From Mycobacterium sp. Root135 (GTDB taxonomy: Bacteria > Actinomycetota > Actinomycetes > Mycobacteriales > Mycobacteriaceae): 64,000 nt of DNA. Position numbers and translations under genes: made by a program. The notes under the pieces are model-generated. The model was not told the DNA's origin. It made no database searches and saw only the letters and a program-made list of their open reading frames with translations. Shown piece after piece: positions 23,929-32,643 of the stretch (the first letter of the stretch is position 1; the number at the start of each line of letters is the position of its first letter). Where the stretch lies: the NCBI RefSeq assembly GCF_001426545.1, contig NZ_LMEZ01000009.1:248001-312000 (forward strand), given 5' to 3'.

Positions 23929-24207
23929 ATGAAGACCATGCTCGTGGCCGTGCTCGCGGCAGGCGTCGCGATCGGTGTCGCACCACCCGCCGCTGCCGAG
24001 GAGAGCGCCTACTTGAACCAACTCTCGCCGCGGCTCACGTTCCTCAGCAGCGAGCAGTTGCTGACCGAGGGCTACAAGGTGTGCCGGTACGTCAGCGTCG
24101 GGCGACCCACCGCCGATGCGATTCCGATGGTTATGGACGACCTCCAGACATCGGTGTCCCCCGCCCTGGACATCATCTCCGCGGCGATCCAACAGTTGGA
24201 CTGCTGA
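23929..24207 (+). CDS. Secreted DUF732-type protein
   Basis: 92 aa. Signal peptide 1-23 (MKTMLVAVLAAGVAIGVAPP, cleavage near AAA-EE). The mature part has two cysteines (C46 in KVCRYV and the terminal C92) and a helical body, typical of small mycobacterial DUF732 exported proteins. RBS AGGAGG. A second DUF732 gene is at 37347. Function unknown. Confidence 0.75.
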   Translation: MKTMLVAVLAAGVAIGVAPPAAAEESAYLNQLSPRLTFLSSEQLLTEGYKVCRYVSVGRPTADAIPMVMDDLQTSVSPALDIISAAIQQLDC

Positions 24208-24259
24208 CGCTCGTTCCTAAGGTGGACGGCAGACCCACCACAGGAACGAGGCATCACCC

Positions 24260-25405
24260 ATGACCGAAGACTTGCCCGACACCGCACTGGAATTGCGTTC
24301 GTTGGTGACGTCGCAGGGCACGCTCGAACTCTCGCTGCACGACGTTCCCGTGCCCACCCCCGCCGATGACGAGGTGCTGGTCCGCGTGGAAGCCGCGCCG
24401 ATCAACCCGTCGGACATCGGCCTCCTCGTCGCCTCCGCAGACATGGGTGCTGCGACGGTCGGAGGCACCCCCGAGCGTCCCGTGGTGACCGCACCGATCA
24501 GCCCCGAGGCGCTCGACGCGCTGAAGGCACGACTGGACGATTCGTTGCCCGTCGGCAACGAAGGGGCGGGCACCGTCGTCGCCACGGGATCCTCGGCGGG
24601 TGCCCGAGCATTGCTCGGCAAGATGGTCGGGCTCGCAGGCGGCGGCATGTACGCGCAGTACCGCGTGGCGAAGGCCGCGGCGTGCCTGGTGCTTCCCGAC
24701 GGGACGCCGGCACGCGACGGCGCGTCGTCCTTCGTCAACCCGCTGACCGCGCTCGGCATGGTGGAAACCATGGAGCGGGAAGGACATTCGGCCCTGGTCC
24801 ACACGGCCGCGGCGTCCAACCTCGGTCAGATGCTGGTGAAGATCTGCCTCGAGGACGACATCCCGCTGGTGAACGTCGTCCGCAAGCCCGAACAGGCGGA
24901 GCTGCTGAGGTCGATCGGAGCGGTGTACGTGTGCGATTCGTCGTCGCCGACGTTCACCGACGACCTCTTGGACGCGCTGGTGGCGACGTCGGCGACGCTG
25001 GCGTTCGACGCCATCGGTGGCGGCACCGTCGCCGGCGACATCCTGAACGGGATGGAGCGAGCCGCCAACGCGACCGGTACCGGGTACTCGCGCTACGGCT
25101 CGACCGTGCACAAGCAGGTCTACGTCTACGGTGCCCTCGACACGGGCCCGACGACGCTCACCAGGAAGTTCGGCATGGCGTGGGGTATCGGTGGGTGGCT
25201 GCTGACCCCGTTCCTCCAGAACGCGGGCGCCGACACCATCGGACGGTTGCGGTCCCGGGTGGCAGGAGAACTCACCACGACGTTCGCGAGTTCCTACAAC
25301 CACGAGGTGTCCCTCGCGGGGATGCTCGCACCGGAGGCGTTCAACGCCTATCTCAGGCGCGCGACCGGCGAAAAGTTCCTCATCACACCGCAGGTCGCAC
25401 CCTAG
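24260..25405 (+). CDS. MDR-family NAD(P)-dependent oxidoreductase
   Basis: 381 aa. GroES-like domain (DEVLVRVEAAPINPSDIGLL, LPVGNEGAGTVVATGSSA) and a Rossmann domain (SALVHTAAASNLGQMLVKIC) without zinc ligands. An inserted segment (about 55-95) after the NPSDIG motif is characteristic of a subgroup of large MDR reductases. Single gene followed by a hairpin. Substrate unknown. Confidence 0.8.
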   Translation: MTEDLPDTALELRSLVTSQGTLELSLHDVPVPTPADDEVLVRVEAAPINPSDIGLLVASADMGAATVGGTPERPVVTAPISPEALDALKARLDDSLPVGNEGAGTVVATGSSAGARALLGKMVGLAGGGMYAQYRVAKAAACLVLPDGTPARDGASSFVNPLTALGMVETMEREGHSALVHTAAASNLGQMLVKICLEDDIPLVNVVRKPEQAELLRSIGAVYVCDSSSPTFTDDLLDALVATSATLAFDAIGGGTVAGDILNGMERAANATGTGYSRYGSTVHKQVYVYGALDTGPTTLTRKFGMAWGIGGWLLTPFLQNAGADTIGRLRSRVAGELTTTFASSYNHEVSLAGMLAPEAFNAYLRRATGEKFLITPQVAP

Positions 25406-25411
25406 GTCGGG

Positions 25412-25436
25412 GGCGGCCGAGGTCTCCTCGGCCGCC
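25412..25436 (+). terminator. GC-rich hairpin after the MDR gene
   Basis: GGCGGCCGAGG (25412-25422), 3-nt loop, complement 25426-25436, 11 bp perfect, ending just before the ABC transporter gene. Confidence 0.65.
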
Positions 25437-25484
25437 AAAATGAGGTGCGTGGCGGCGCTGGCGACGAGTACCGTGCACGACGCG

Positions 25485-28400
25485 ATGACCACCACGACGA
25501 CACGGCGCAACACCTCACCGTCCGCGCAGGCCGTCGCCAACGCCGACGACTTCGACCGCACCGTCGGGTGGCGGCGGCTGAAGAGCCCGGGCGTCAGCGT
25601 CGCCCTCGTCGCGATGATGATCGCGGCGATCCTGCAGTCGCTGGGCACCGTCGTCATCGGCCGACTCGCGACCAACCCCGTCTGGACGACGGTGGGGGTG
25701 CTCGCGGCGTGCCTGTTGGGCGCGGCCGTGCTCGACACCCTCGGGCGCACCGTCTGGGCACGCATCGCCGACAGGGCGGAGGGTCGGCTGCGAGCCGACT
25801 TGCTCACCGCCGCATTGAGTCAGCCCCTCGAGCGGTTGTCCGAGCAGGCCGTCGGCGAGATCCTCGACCGCGTCGACGACGACACCCACGAGGTCGGATC
25901 GCTGGTGCGCTCACAGGTGTGGGACGCCATGCGCACCGTCTTCTCCGCGCTGCCGATGTTGATCGTCGCGGGCCTGACGTGGTGGCCGGCGTGGATCGTC
26001 TTTCCCGTCGTCGTCCCCCTGATCACGTTGGCGATCCGGCCGCTGCTGCGCGAACTCGGCACCCGCAAGGTCGTCGAGGAGATCGCCTGGACGGATCACG
26101 CCGCGGCGATGGAGGAGGGCATCGCCGCTCGAGATGACTTGCGTACCAGCCTCGGTCAGGCGTTCATCCTGAGACGGTGCGCCGAACTGTCCGCCAACAT
26201 CCAGCGGTGCTTCCGCGCGGTGGTGGCAATCGAGTCGCGGATCACCCTGCGCGCAGGCGGTCTGCTGCACGCGCTGCTCGGGGGGGTGGTGATCGCGGGT
26301 GTCGCCTTGGTCTCCGGCGGTGACCTCGGCGTGGCCCAGCTGATCACGCTGTTCCTGGTCAGCGCGACCCTGGTCGGCGAGATCTCCCAGCTCACCCGCC
26401 AGCTGCCCGAGTTGCAGGCGGGGATGGGTGCAGTCATCCGGCTGCGGCAACTGATCGACGCCGAGTCCGAACCCGCTGGCGGAGGAACACTCTCGGCGGA
26501 CGTCGTCGACGTCGAACTGCGGGATCTCAGCTTCTCCTACGCCGACGGGCCACGGGTTCTCAAGAACGTCGACCTCCGAGTTCGGGCCGGAACGACGTGT
26601 GCACTGGTCGGCCGAACCGGTTCTGGCAAGTCGACTCTCGCGTCGCTGGTGTCGCGTGCCGTCGACCCGGAACGGGGATCGCTGTTCCTCGGAGGGGTCG
26701 ACGTTCTCGACCTCGACCTGCAATGGCTGAGGGCCTCGGTCGGCGTGGTGACCCAGCGCACCGAGATCCTCGCGGGCACGCTCGCCGAGAACATCGCGCT
26801 GTTCGCCGACCTGCCGCGGGAACGGGTGCTGGACGCCGTCGCCGAGCTCGAACTGACCGATTGGGTCGACAGCCTCCCCGACGGCGTCGACACGCTCCTC
26901 GGTCCGGGTGGGACGACGCTGTCGGCGGGGGAGGAGCAACTCGTCGCCTTCGCGCGACTGCTCGTCCGTGCGGTGCGCGTGGTCGTCCTCGACGAGGCGA
27001 CCGCGCGCATGGACCCGCTCACCGAGGCGCGGGTCGTTCGCGCCGCCGACCGACTGCTGACCAATCGCACCGGAATCCTTATTGCGCATCGTCTTTCGAC
27101 CGTCGCGCGAGCAGATCACGTCGTCGTGCTCGACTACGGTCGCATCGTCGACCAGGGTCCGCGGGTCGAGCTCGCCTCCCGGCCGGGGCCCTTTCTGCGG
27201 CTGCTGGAGGCCAGTGGTGTTCAGGACGCACCGCCGCCACCCTTGCCGTCGGCCGAGGACGGTGTCGGTGTCGGTGGGGCCCGCCGCCACGGCGCCGAAC
27301 CGGAGACGCCCGACGTCGACGGCGGGCCGAGCTTGGCCCGCGGAATCTTCAAGATGGTCCGCACCCATCCCAGCTGGGGTCTGCTCGGCGCCTCGCTGTT
27401 CGTGCTGTCCGGGCTGGTCGGGGCGACCGGCGCGATCAGTGGCTTCGCATGGGGACACCTCGTCCAAAAGCTGAGCGACGGAACGACTTCGGTGCCCATC
27501 ACCGTTGCCGTCGTGGCCAGCATCGTGGTGGAGCCGTTGATATTGGCGTTGGCACTTCGGCGATTTCTGCCGTGGTGGTCGGCGTGCTCGTTGCGCATCC
27601 GGATGACGGTGCTCGAAGCGCAGACCCGGCAGCACCGGCTGGCGAGGACGCCGCCGGGTGAGGTGGTCTCCCGCGTGCTGGACTCCGACCGGTTCCTGCA
27701 CTACGCCGACCGGTGGAACGACGTCATCGGCGGTCTGGTCGTCGTGGTCGTCGCGTCGTTCCTCAGCGGCACACCCGTCGCAGGAGCGATCCTGCTCGCG
27801 GTGATGGTCGCCGCCGCCGTGACCTCGGTGGTCGGCAGGCCCGTCGCGGGCCGCTCGGCGGCAGCGGCCTCGAAGACCCGCGCCGACTTCGGCCGGTCGC
27901 TGGTGTCGGTGCTCGAGTGCGTAAGGACGGTCAAGCTCGCCGCCGCGACGACCGACGTTCGTGCGCATCTGGACCGCGTCGACGGTGGCCGCGTGGGCGC
28001 CGCCGTCCGCGAACATCGGGTGCAGTCGATCCTCCTCGGGGTCCCCGTCGTGATGGTGGAACTCGGCGTCGTCGCGGCGTGGATCGTCTACCTGCTTGGC
28101 GGCTGGGACCTGGCGGCGGCGCTGCTCGTCTCCGGTGCAGTCGCCGGGTTCGACTACTTCGGCAGCGTGGCAGGGGCGGTCGTCACCGACGCGCCAGGCA
28201 CGCGGTCGTGGCAGCAGGCGACCAGCCGTCTCGCCGGCGGAGCGGACCTGATGGACATCCCCGCCGGTGTCGACCTCGAAGCCGGAACCGCACCGCTACC
28301 GGTGCCAGCGCCCCGAAAGTCGTTGCAGCGTCTCGATCTCGTCGACGTGTCGGCGGTGCACGACGACGGGACCCGCGGCGTCACCGGCGTCGACCTCACC

Positions 28401-29003
28401 GTCGAGGCGGGCGAGCTGGTGCTGTTGCTGGGGCAGGTCGGATCGGGAAAGTCGAGTCTGCTGTCAGCCCTGTGCGGTCTCGTCGGGCATACCGGCCAGA
28501 TCCGCTGGAACGGGGTCGACGTCGCCGACGCGCAGACGTTCCTGCGACCCGGGCAGGTCGCGCACGTCGCCCAGGTGCCGATGGTGTTGTCGGGGACGTT
28601 CGCCGACAACGTGCGCCTCGACCACGACCGTGACGTGCAGCGGGCCGTCGACGGGGCTCGGCTCGGGTCCGACGTGGCGGAGGCGGGCGGGGTCGACGCC
28701 CTCGTCGGTCACCGCGGGGTGCGGCTGTCCGGCGGGCAGGTCCAACGGCTGGCCCTCGCCAGGGCGCTGGCGGTGGAACCGGAACTGCTTCTGGCCGACG
28801 ACATTTCGAGCGCACTCGACGCCGCCACCGAGGTGGAGCTGTGGACGAGTCTGCGGGCGCGCGGCATCACGGTGCTCGGCGCGACGTCCAAGCGGGCGGC
28901 GTTGGCCAGGGCCGACCGCGTCGTCGTGCTGGTCGACGGGGCGGTCGCGGCCACCGGACCGTGGACCGAGCTGGCGCCGCAGTGGAGTCACCTCGCGGCC
29001 TGA
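25485..29003 (+). CDS. Fused double ABC transporter (TMD-NBD-TMD-NBD)
   Basis: 1172 aa from ATG 25485; ATG 25440 (MRCVAAL) is possible but follows the hairpin directly. Exporter-type TMD1 (about 20-320), NBD1 with Walker A GRTGSGKST (about 375), signature LSAGEEQ (not LSGGQ), Walker B VVVLDEAT and H-loop IAHRLS. TMD2 (about 620-930), NBD2 with Walker A GQVGSGKSS (about 982), canonical LSGGQVQ, Walker B LLLADDIS (Asp in place of the catalytic Glu) and ATSKRAA where the H-loop His should be. The two sites are therefore asymmetric: the composite site using NBD2 catalytic residues looks degenerate. It converges with the amino-sugar operon at 29080-32541; export of its product is inferred. Confidence 0.9.
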   Translation: MTTTTTRRNTSPSAQAVANADDFDRTVGWRRLKSPGVSVALVAMMIAAILQSLGTVVIGRLATNPVWTTVGVLAACLLGAAVLDTLGRTVWARIADRAEGRLRADLLTAALSQPLERLSEQAVGEILDRVDDDTHEVGSLVRSQVWDAMRTVFSALPMLIVAGLTWWPAWIVFPVVVPLITLAIRPLLRELGTRKVVEEIAWTDHAAAMEEGIAARDDLRTSLGQAFILRRCAELSANIQRCFRAVVAIESRITLRAGGLLHALLGGVVIAGVALVSGGDLGVAQLITLFLVSATLVGEISQLTRQLPELQAGMGAVIRLRQLIDAESEPAGGGTLSADVVDVELRDLSFSYADGPRVLKNVDLRVRAGTTCALVGRTGSGKSTLASLVSRAVDPERGSLFLGGVDVLDLDLQWLRASVGVVTQRTEILAGTLAENIALFADLPRERVLDAVAELELTDWVDSLPDGVDTLLGPGGTTLSAGEEQLVAFARLLVRAVRVVVLDEATARMDPLTEARVVRAADRLLTNRTGILIAHRLSTVARADHVVVLDYGRIVDQGPRVELASRPGPFLRLLEASGVQDAPPPPLPSAEDGVGVGGARRHGAEPETPDVDGGPSLARGIFKMVRTHPSWGLLGASLFVLSGLVGATGAISGFAWGHLVQKLSDGTTSVPITVAVVASIVVEPLILALALRRFLPWWSACSLRIRMTVLEAQTRQHRLARTPPGEVVSRVLDSDRFLHYADRWNDVIGGLVVVVVASFLSGTPVAGAILLAVMVAAAVTSVVGRPVAGRSAAAASKTRADFGRSLVSVLECVRTVKLAAATTDVRAHLDRVDGGRVGAAVREHRVQSILLGVPVVMVELGVVAAWIVYLLGGWDLAAALLVSGAVAGFDYFGSVAGAVVTDAPGTRSWQQATSRLAGGADLMDIPAGVDLEAGTAPLPVPAPRKSLQRLDLVDVSAVHDDGTRGVTGVDLTVEAGELVLLLGQVGSGKSSLLSALCGLVGHTGQIRWNGVDVADAQTFLRPGQVAHVAQVPMVLSGTFADNVRLDHDRDVQRAVDGARLGSDVAEAGGVDALVGHRGVRLSGGQVQRLALARALAVEPELLLADDISSALDAATEVELWTSLRARGITVLGATSKRAALARADRVVVLVDGAVAATGPWTELAPQWSHLAA

Positions 29004-29011
29004 TCCCTTCG

Positions 29012-29070
29012 CCGAGATCTGCAGCATGGTTGCGATCGCCGACGAATGACAGCCCTCGCGCAGATCTCGG
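29012..29070. terminator. Long-loop inverted repeat between convergent genes
   Basis: CCGAGATCTGC (29012-29022) and exact complement GCAGATCTCGG (29060-29070) with a 37-nt loop. It lies between the ABC transporter and SIS genes and probably terminates both. Confidence 0.5.
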
Positions 29071-29079
29071 CGGAAGCTC

Positions 29080-30039
29080 TCAGCCCTGCCACGCCGCGGC
29101 GGCGACCAGTTCGGCCACCAGCACCTCGGTGAGCAGGCGGACGTCGTCGTCGGTGTCGCCCGGATAGCGCAGGTGGTACCCGGCCCCAGGGACGTCGCCA
29201 CCGATGCCGACGACGGTGCTGCCGCGGGCGGTCGTCCACTCGGCCAGCTGGGCCTCCCACGCCGAGCCCGCGAAGACCGCCAGCCGGTAGTCGGTGGTCT
29301 TCGTCAGGTACACGTCGACGTGACTCCAGTCCCCGGTCTCGCATCCGACGGCCGCCAGGCGGGGGCCCTCGCGGAGCATGAGGGCCGCCTGCTGGGCCGA
29401 ACAGAATCGGTGCGCGGGCGCCGCGAAATGGGTGCCCGTCGGGCCGAGCAGGAGCTCGGAAACCTGCGGCCGCCAATCGGATTCGGTGGCCAGGAGGTGG
29501 TCGGAAGCCTCGGCCGCCGCGGCCACCGCTGCCGCCAACGCGGCGGTGTCGGTCCCGGCGAGATGGCATTCGAGCGCCAGTAGCAGCGCCAGGGTGTGCT
29601 GGTAGCTGCGGCAGGCGACCCCGCCCACCTCGGGCTCGGCTGCCAGCTCGACGACGTCGCGGCAGCGTTCGGTGATCGCCGACCCCGGGGTGTTGGTCAG
29701 GGCGATCGTGTGCGCGGCGGCGGGGAGGCGGCCGAGGGCGTCGAGCGTCTCGACCGATCCGCCGCTGGCTGAGGTGGCGACGACGAGAGTGCCTGCGCCC
29801 CAATCCGGAAGCAGCTTTGACGACGCCAACTCCGAGGTCACCGTCAGCCCCTTGGCCCGCATCCGCGCGGCGGCCACCCCGCCCGCGTACGCCGAGGAGC
29901 CCATGCCGAGCAGCACCACCCGGTCGACGTTCTTCGGCACCACCGCCGCCCACGGGTTGCGCGCCGCCAGCGTGGCGGCGAGGCGGCCGAGCACCTCGGG
30001 CTTGCGCCGGAGGTCGGCGGCGAATCCGTCGGGCTTCAC
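29080..30039 (-). CDS. SIS-domain sugar-phosphate isomerase-like protein
   Basis: 319 aa, GTG start overlapping the kinase stop by 4 bp. Two SIS domains: VDRVVLLGMGSSAYAGGVAA with LVVATSASGGSVETLDALGR (ligand loop S-x-S-G), and a second half FCSAQQAALMLREGPRLAAV. This resembles the isomerase half of GlmS and fructosamine deglycases, but no glutaminase domain is present. Next to a glucosamine kinase-like gene it may interconvert or deaminate an amino-sugar phosphate. The essential His/Glu of GlmS were not individually verified. Confidence 0.8.
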   Translation of the reverse strand: MKPDGFAADLRRKPEVLGRLAATLAARNPWAAVVPKNVDRVVLLGMGSSAYAGGVAAARMRAKGLTVTSELASSKLLPDWGAGTLVVATSASGGSVETLDALGRLPAAAHTIALTNTPGSAITERCRDVVELAAEPEVGGVACRSYQHTLALLLALECHLAGTDTAALAAAVAAAAEASDHLLATESDWRPQVSELLLGPTGTHFAAPAHRFCSAQQAALMLREGPRLAAVGCETGDWSHVDVYLTKTTDYRLAVFAGSAWEAQLAEWTTARGSTVVGIGGDVPGAGYHLRYPGDTDDDVRLLTEVLVAELVAAAAWQG

Positions 30040-31223
30040 GTGGGGGTCCCTTCGTCGAGGAGTGCGGGCAGCGCCGCATCGGGAACGTACATCCAGCGGG
30101 GGAGATGACGTGCGGCGTAGACGATCTCACGGAGCACCTGCTGCGCGCGAAACGCGCCAAGCGGAGCCGGGTCGAAGAGGTCCGCGTGCCCGAGCGCGTC
30201 GAGCCGGCGGGTGTAGGCGGTCAGGAACGCGGTGCGACCGGCGGCCGACACCGCGGCCAGGGCCGCAGGGTCAAGGGTGGCGTACTTCGCGGCGACGATC
30301 GCGGTGTGCGCCAGCGACTGCGTCATCCCGGCGACGTCGAGCGCCGCGGGGATCGGCAGCATCCGCTCCGGCGCGGTCAGCACCGGGTTGCCGTCGAAGT
30401 CGGTGACTACGAAACGGCCACGGCTGCAGAGCACTTGGCCGACGTGCAGGTCGCCATGTCCCTCGAGGACCGGCGTCCCCGCCAGCTCGCCGAGACCGCT
30501 CAGCAACACCTCGACCTCGCCGCGCCGGGCGACGACGCCGGGGTGACCGAGCCGGACCACGGTGTCGAGGGTGTCCATCGCGTCGGCGCGCCACCGCGCG
30601 GCATCGGCGGCCGACGCGACGGTCGCCGTCGTCGACAGCGCCGCGTGGAGTTCGGCGACGACGGTGCCCACGTCGGCAGCTGCGGAGGAGAACCCGCCGG
30701 GGTCGCCGTCGCGCACCGCCGCGGTGACCAGGTCGACCGCCCACGTCCAGCCGTCGACGGCATCGGGAAGGTAGTCGTCGACGTAGGCCACCACGGTGTC
30801 GGCGCCGGCCGGCGTTCGCCAGGTCAGCACGCCCCACGGCGTCGGCATGCCGTCGAAGCCGGCCGCGCGGAGCACCTCGATCCGCGACGGCGCGGGGTGC
30901 GGGCCCTCCTGAAGGTGGGTCGCCCACTTGACCACGGCGACGTCGCCGACGATCACCGACTCGTTGGTCTGGTCGACCCCGACGGACCGCTCACCGGTGG
31001 CCGTGCGCGTCGACCAGGACCGCACCGTGAAGTCATCGCGCGCAGTCGGTCCCGCAGCGAGTACGTCGAGCAGGGCCGACGCGGCGCCGTCGCCCGGCTG
31101 AGCCCGGCGCCACCGTCCGTCGGCGTCGAGCACCTGCGGGATCGCCGCGAGACCGCTGCCGTCGTCGACCACCGCGAGACGGCGGCCCTCGGAGAGTGGC
31201 AATGCGTCCAGGAACTCAGGCAC
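30036..31223 (-). CDS. Maltokinase-like glucosamine kinase (GlcNK type)
   Basis: 395 aa from a GTG at 31223 that overlaps the glycosyltransferase stop by 8 bp. Aminoglycoside-phosphotransferase fold: N-terminal intermediate domain with VVKWATHLQEGPHP, then catalytic loop GHGDLHVGQVL and metal site VTDFDGNP. These last two motifs distinguish the actinobacterial GlcN kinases from true maltokinase Mak (which reads DFEGEP). The operon arrangement with a SIS protein and sugar transport genes is also the context known for that family. Predicted reaction: ATP-dependent 6-phosphorylation of glucosamine or a related amino sugar. Confidence 0.75.
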   Translation of the reverse strand: MPEFLDALPLSEGRRLAVVDDGSGLAAIPQVLDADGRWRRAQPGDGAASALLDVLAAGPTARDDFTVRSWSTRTATGERSVGVDQTNESVIVGDVAVVKWATHLQEGPHPAPSRIEVLRAAGFDGMPTPWGVLTWRTPAGADTVVAYVDDYLPDAVDGWTWAVDLVTAAVRDGDPGGFSSAAADVGTVVAELHAALSTTATVASAADAARWRADAMDTLDTVVRLGHPGVVARRGEVEVLLSGLGELAGTPVLEGHGDLHVGQVLCSRGRFVVTDFDGNPVLTAPERMLPIPAALDVAGMTQSLAHTAIVAAKYATLDPAALAAVSAAGRTAFLTAYTRRLDALGHADLFDPAPLGAFRAQQVLREIVYAARHLPRWMYVPDAALPALLDEGTPT

Positions 31224-32541
31224 CCGAGTCTCGGTGGCGCGCACCGACCTCCTCGATGACGTCGGCGCCCACCCGTAGCCCGTCGCGGCCGCGGATCGCG
31301 GCACCGATCTCGTCGAGCCGGGCGCGCAGGTCGGTGTCGGCCAGCAGGCGGTCGACGGCGTCGGTCAGCTCGGCGTCGGCGAACGAGTAGGTGTCCAGCC
31401 GCACCCCGAACCCGAGTTCGTCGACGCGCTGGGCGTTTTCGTACTGATCCCAGAACAGCGGAAGCACGATCAGCGGCTTGCCGAAGTGCAGCGCCTCGGT
31501 GGTGGTGTTGTTGCCGCCGTGGGAGATCACCAGGTCGACCTGGGGGATGACCTTGGTCTGCGGCAGCATCTGGGCGCCGACCATGTTGTCGGGCAACGTG
31601 ATCTGGTCGGCCTGCGGTCCCTTGCTGACGATGAAGCGGTGCCGGGTCGTGCCGAGGACCGCGACCAGCCGACGCATCAGGTCTACGTCGGCCCCGCCGA
31701 GGGAGCCGAGGGACAGGTAGATCAGGGCGCTGTCCTCGGGCCGGTCCGCGACCTCGGCGGGCACCTCGTACTCGTCGTCGGTCTCCCGCACACTGGAGTC
31801 CATCCGGGTCCAGCTCTCGTCCAGCGGCCGGGCATCGCGGTAGTCGACTTCGGTGGGGTAGACGTACAGGTTGGCGGCGTTGGCGCGTGGCATGAACTCC
31901 AGCTCGGGCAGCGGCTCGGCGCCTTGGGCCCGGACCCAGGCGTCGAAGTCCGCCCACATGGCGCGATGGGTCCGGTCGAACTCGGCGCGGTAGGCCTGCC
32001 ACGTGGACGGGTCGTCACTCGGCAGCCCCGAAAACGGTGGCGGGACATCAGGACCCGGCACCTCCAGCGGACTGCACGACACGATCCGCACGAACGGCGC
32101 CCCCGAGGTCACCAGCGCGGGGAAGAGCACGACGTTGTCCTCGACGACCACGTCGGGGCGGTGCGTGGCGATGATCTCGCGCAACCGCGGCTCGCAGTAC
32201 TTCGCACCGTCGATCAGCGCCTGATAGGTCGGCGCGACGAACGACTCGAGCTGTTCGACCGTCGGCTTGCGGAACTCCGGCGCCGTCTCGGCGATGAAGT
32301 CGGTCCAGAACTTGCCGGCGTCGGCGTCACCGTCGGTTGCCGGCTCGGGCTCGGCCAGGTCGACGAGCTCCTCGACGAATCCCAGCGGCGCCAGCTTGCC
32401 AGCCCACGAGCTCTCCGCCGCGAAGACGATCGTATGGCCGCGGTCGCGCAGGATGGCCGCCAGGCCGATGCACTGGTTCGTCGGACCGTAGGCCGACTCC
32501 GGCCAGAACATGATCGTCAGGGGCGTCAGGGGCATGGCCAT
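31216..32541 (-). CDS. GT1-family glycosyltransferase (UGT/macrolide type)
   Basis: 441 aa. GT-B fold: N-terminal acceptor domain (MFWPESAYGPTNQCIGLAAI) and C-terminal donor domain with LIYLSLGSLGG and the GT1 signature HGGNNTTTEALHFGKPLIVL followed by PLFWDQYENAQRV. It glycosylates small lipophilic acceptors in its family. First gene of the three-gene amino-sugar operon; the donor could be a UDP-amino sugar supplied by the pathway. Second ATG at 32535 is equally possible as the start. Confidence 0.85.
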   Translation of the reverse strand: MAMPLTPLTIMFWPESAYGPTNQCIGLAAILRDRGHTIVFAAESSWAGKLAPLGFVEELVDLAEPEPATDGDADAGKFWTDFIAETAPEFRKPTVEQLESFVAPTYQALIDGAKYCEPRLREIIATHRPDVVVEDNVVLFPALVTSGAPFVRIVSCSPLEVPGPDVPPPFSGLPSDDPSTWQAYRAEFDRTHRAMWADFDAWVRAQGAEPLPELEFMPRANAANLYVYPTEVDYRDARPLDESWTRMDSSVRETDDEYEVPAEVADRPEDSALIYLSLGSLGGADVDLMRRLVAVLGTTRHRFIVSKGPQADQITLPDNMVGAQMLPQTKVIPQVDLVISHGGNNTTTEALHFGKPLIVLPLFWDQYENAQRVDELGFGVRLDTYSFADAELTDAVDRLLADTDLRARLDEIGAAIRGRDGLRVGADVIEEVGARHRDSGA

Positions 32542-32565
32542 ACTCGGACGATACTGCCGAACCGG

Positions 32566-32631
32566 CTCCTCAGCGATCGGGCGTCCTACGTCACCGGCGC
32601 GATCCTGCGGGTGGACGGCTCCGCCTGGGTG
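32566..32631 (+). pseudogene. Remnant of an SDR C-terminus
   Basis: In frame on the plus strand the sequence encodes LLSDRASYVTGAILRVDGSA, the conserved C-terminal signature of classical SDR dehydrogenases (S-D-x-A-S-Y-V-T-G-x-x-L-x-V-D-G). No SDR body precedes it: the upstream DNA is the glycosyltransferase gene on the other strand. It is a leftover of a deleted gene in the 102-bp gap 32542-32643. Confidence 0.6.
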
Positions 32632-32643
32632 TCACGCCACGCG

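Noticed and set aside
25911..28016. 701-aa minus-strand frame opposite the ABC transporter
   Set aside because: Composition typical of a GC-rich antisense shadow; the plus strand encodes clear ABC transporter motifs throughout.
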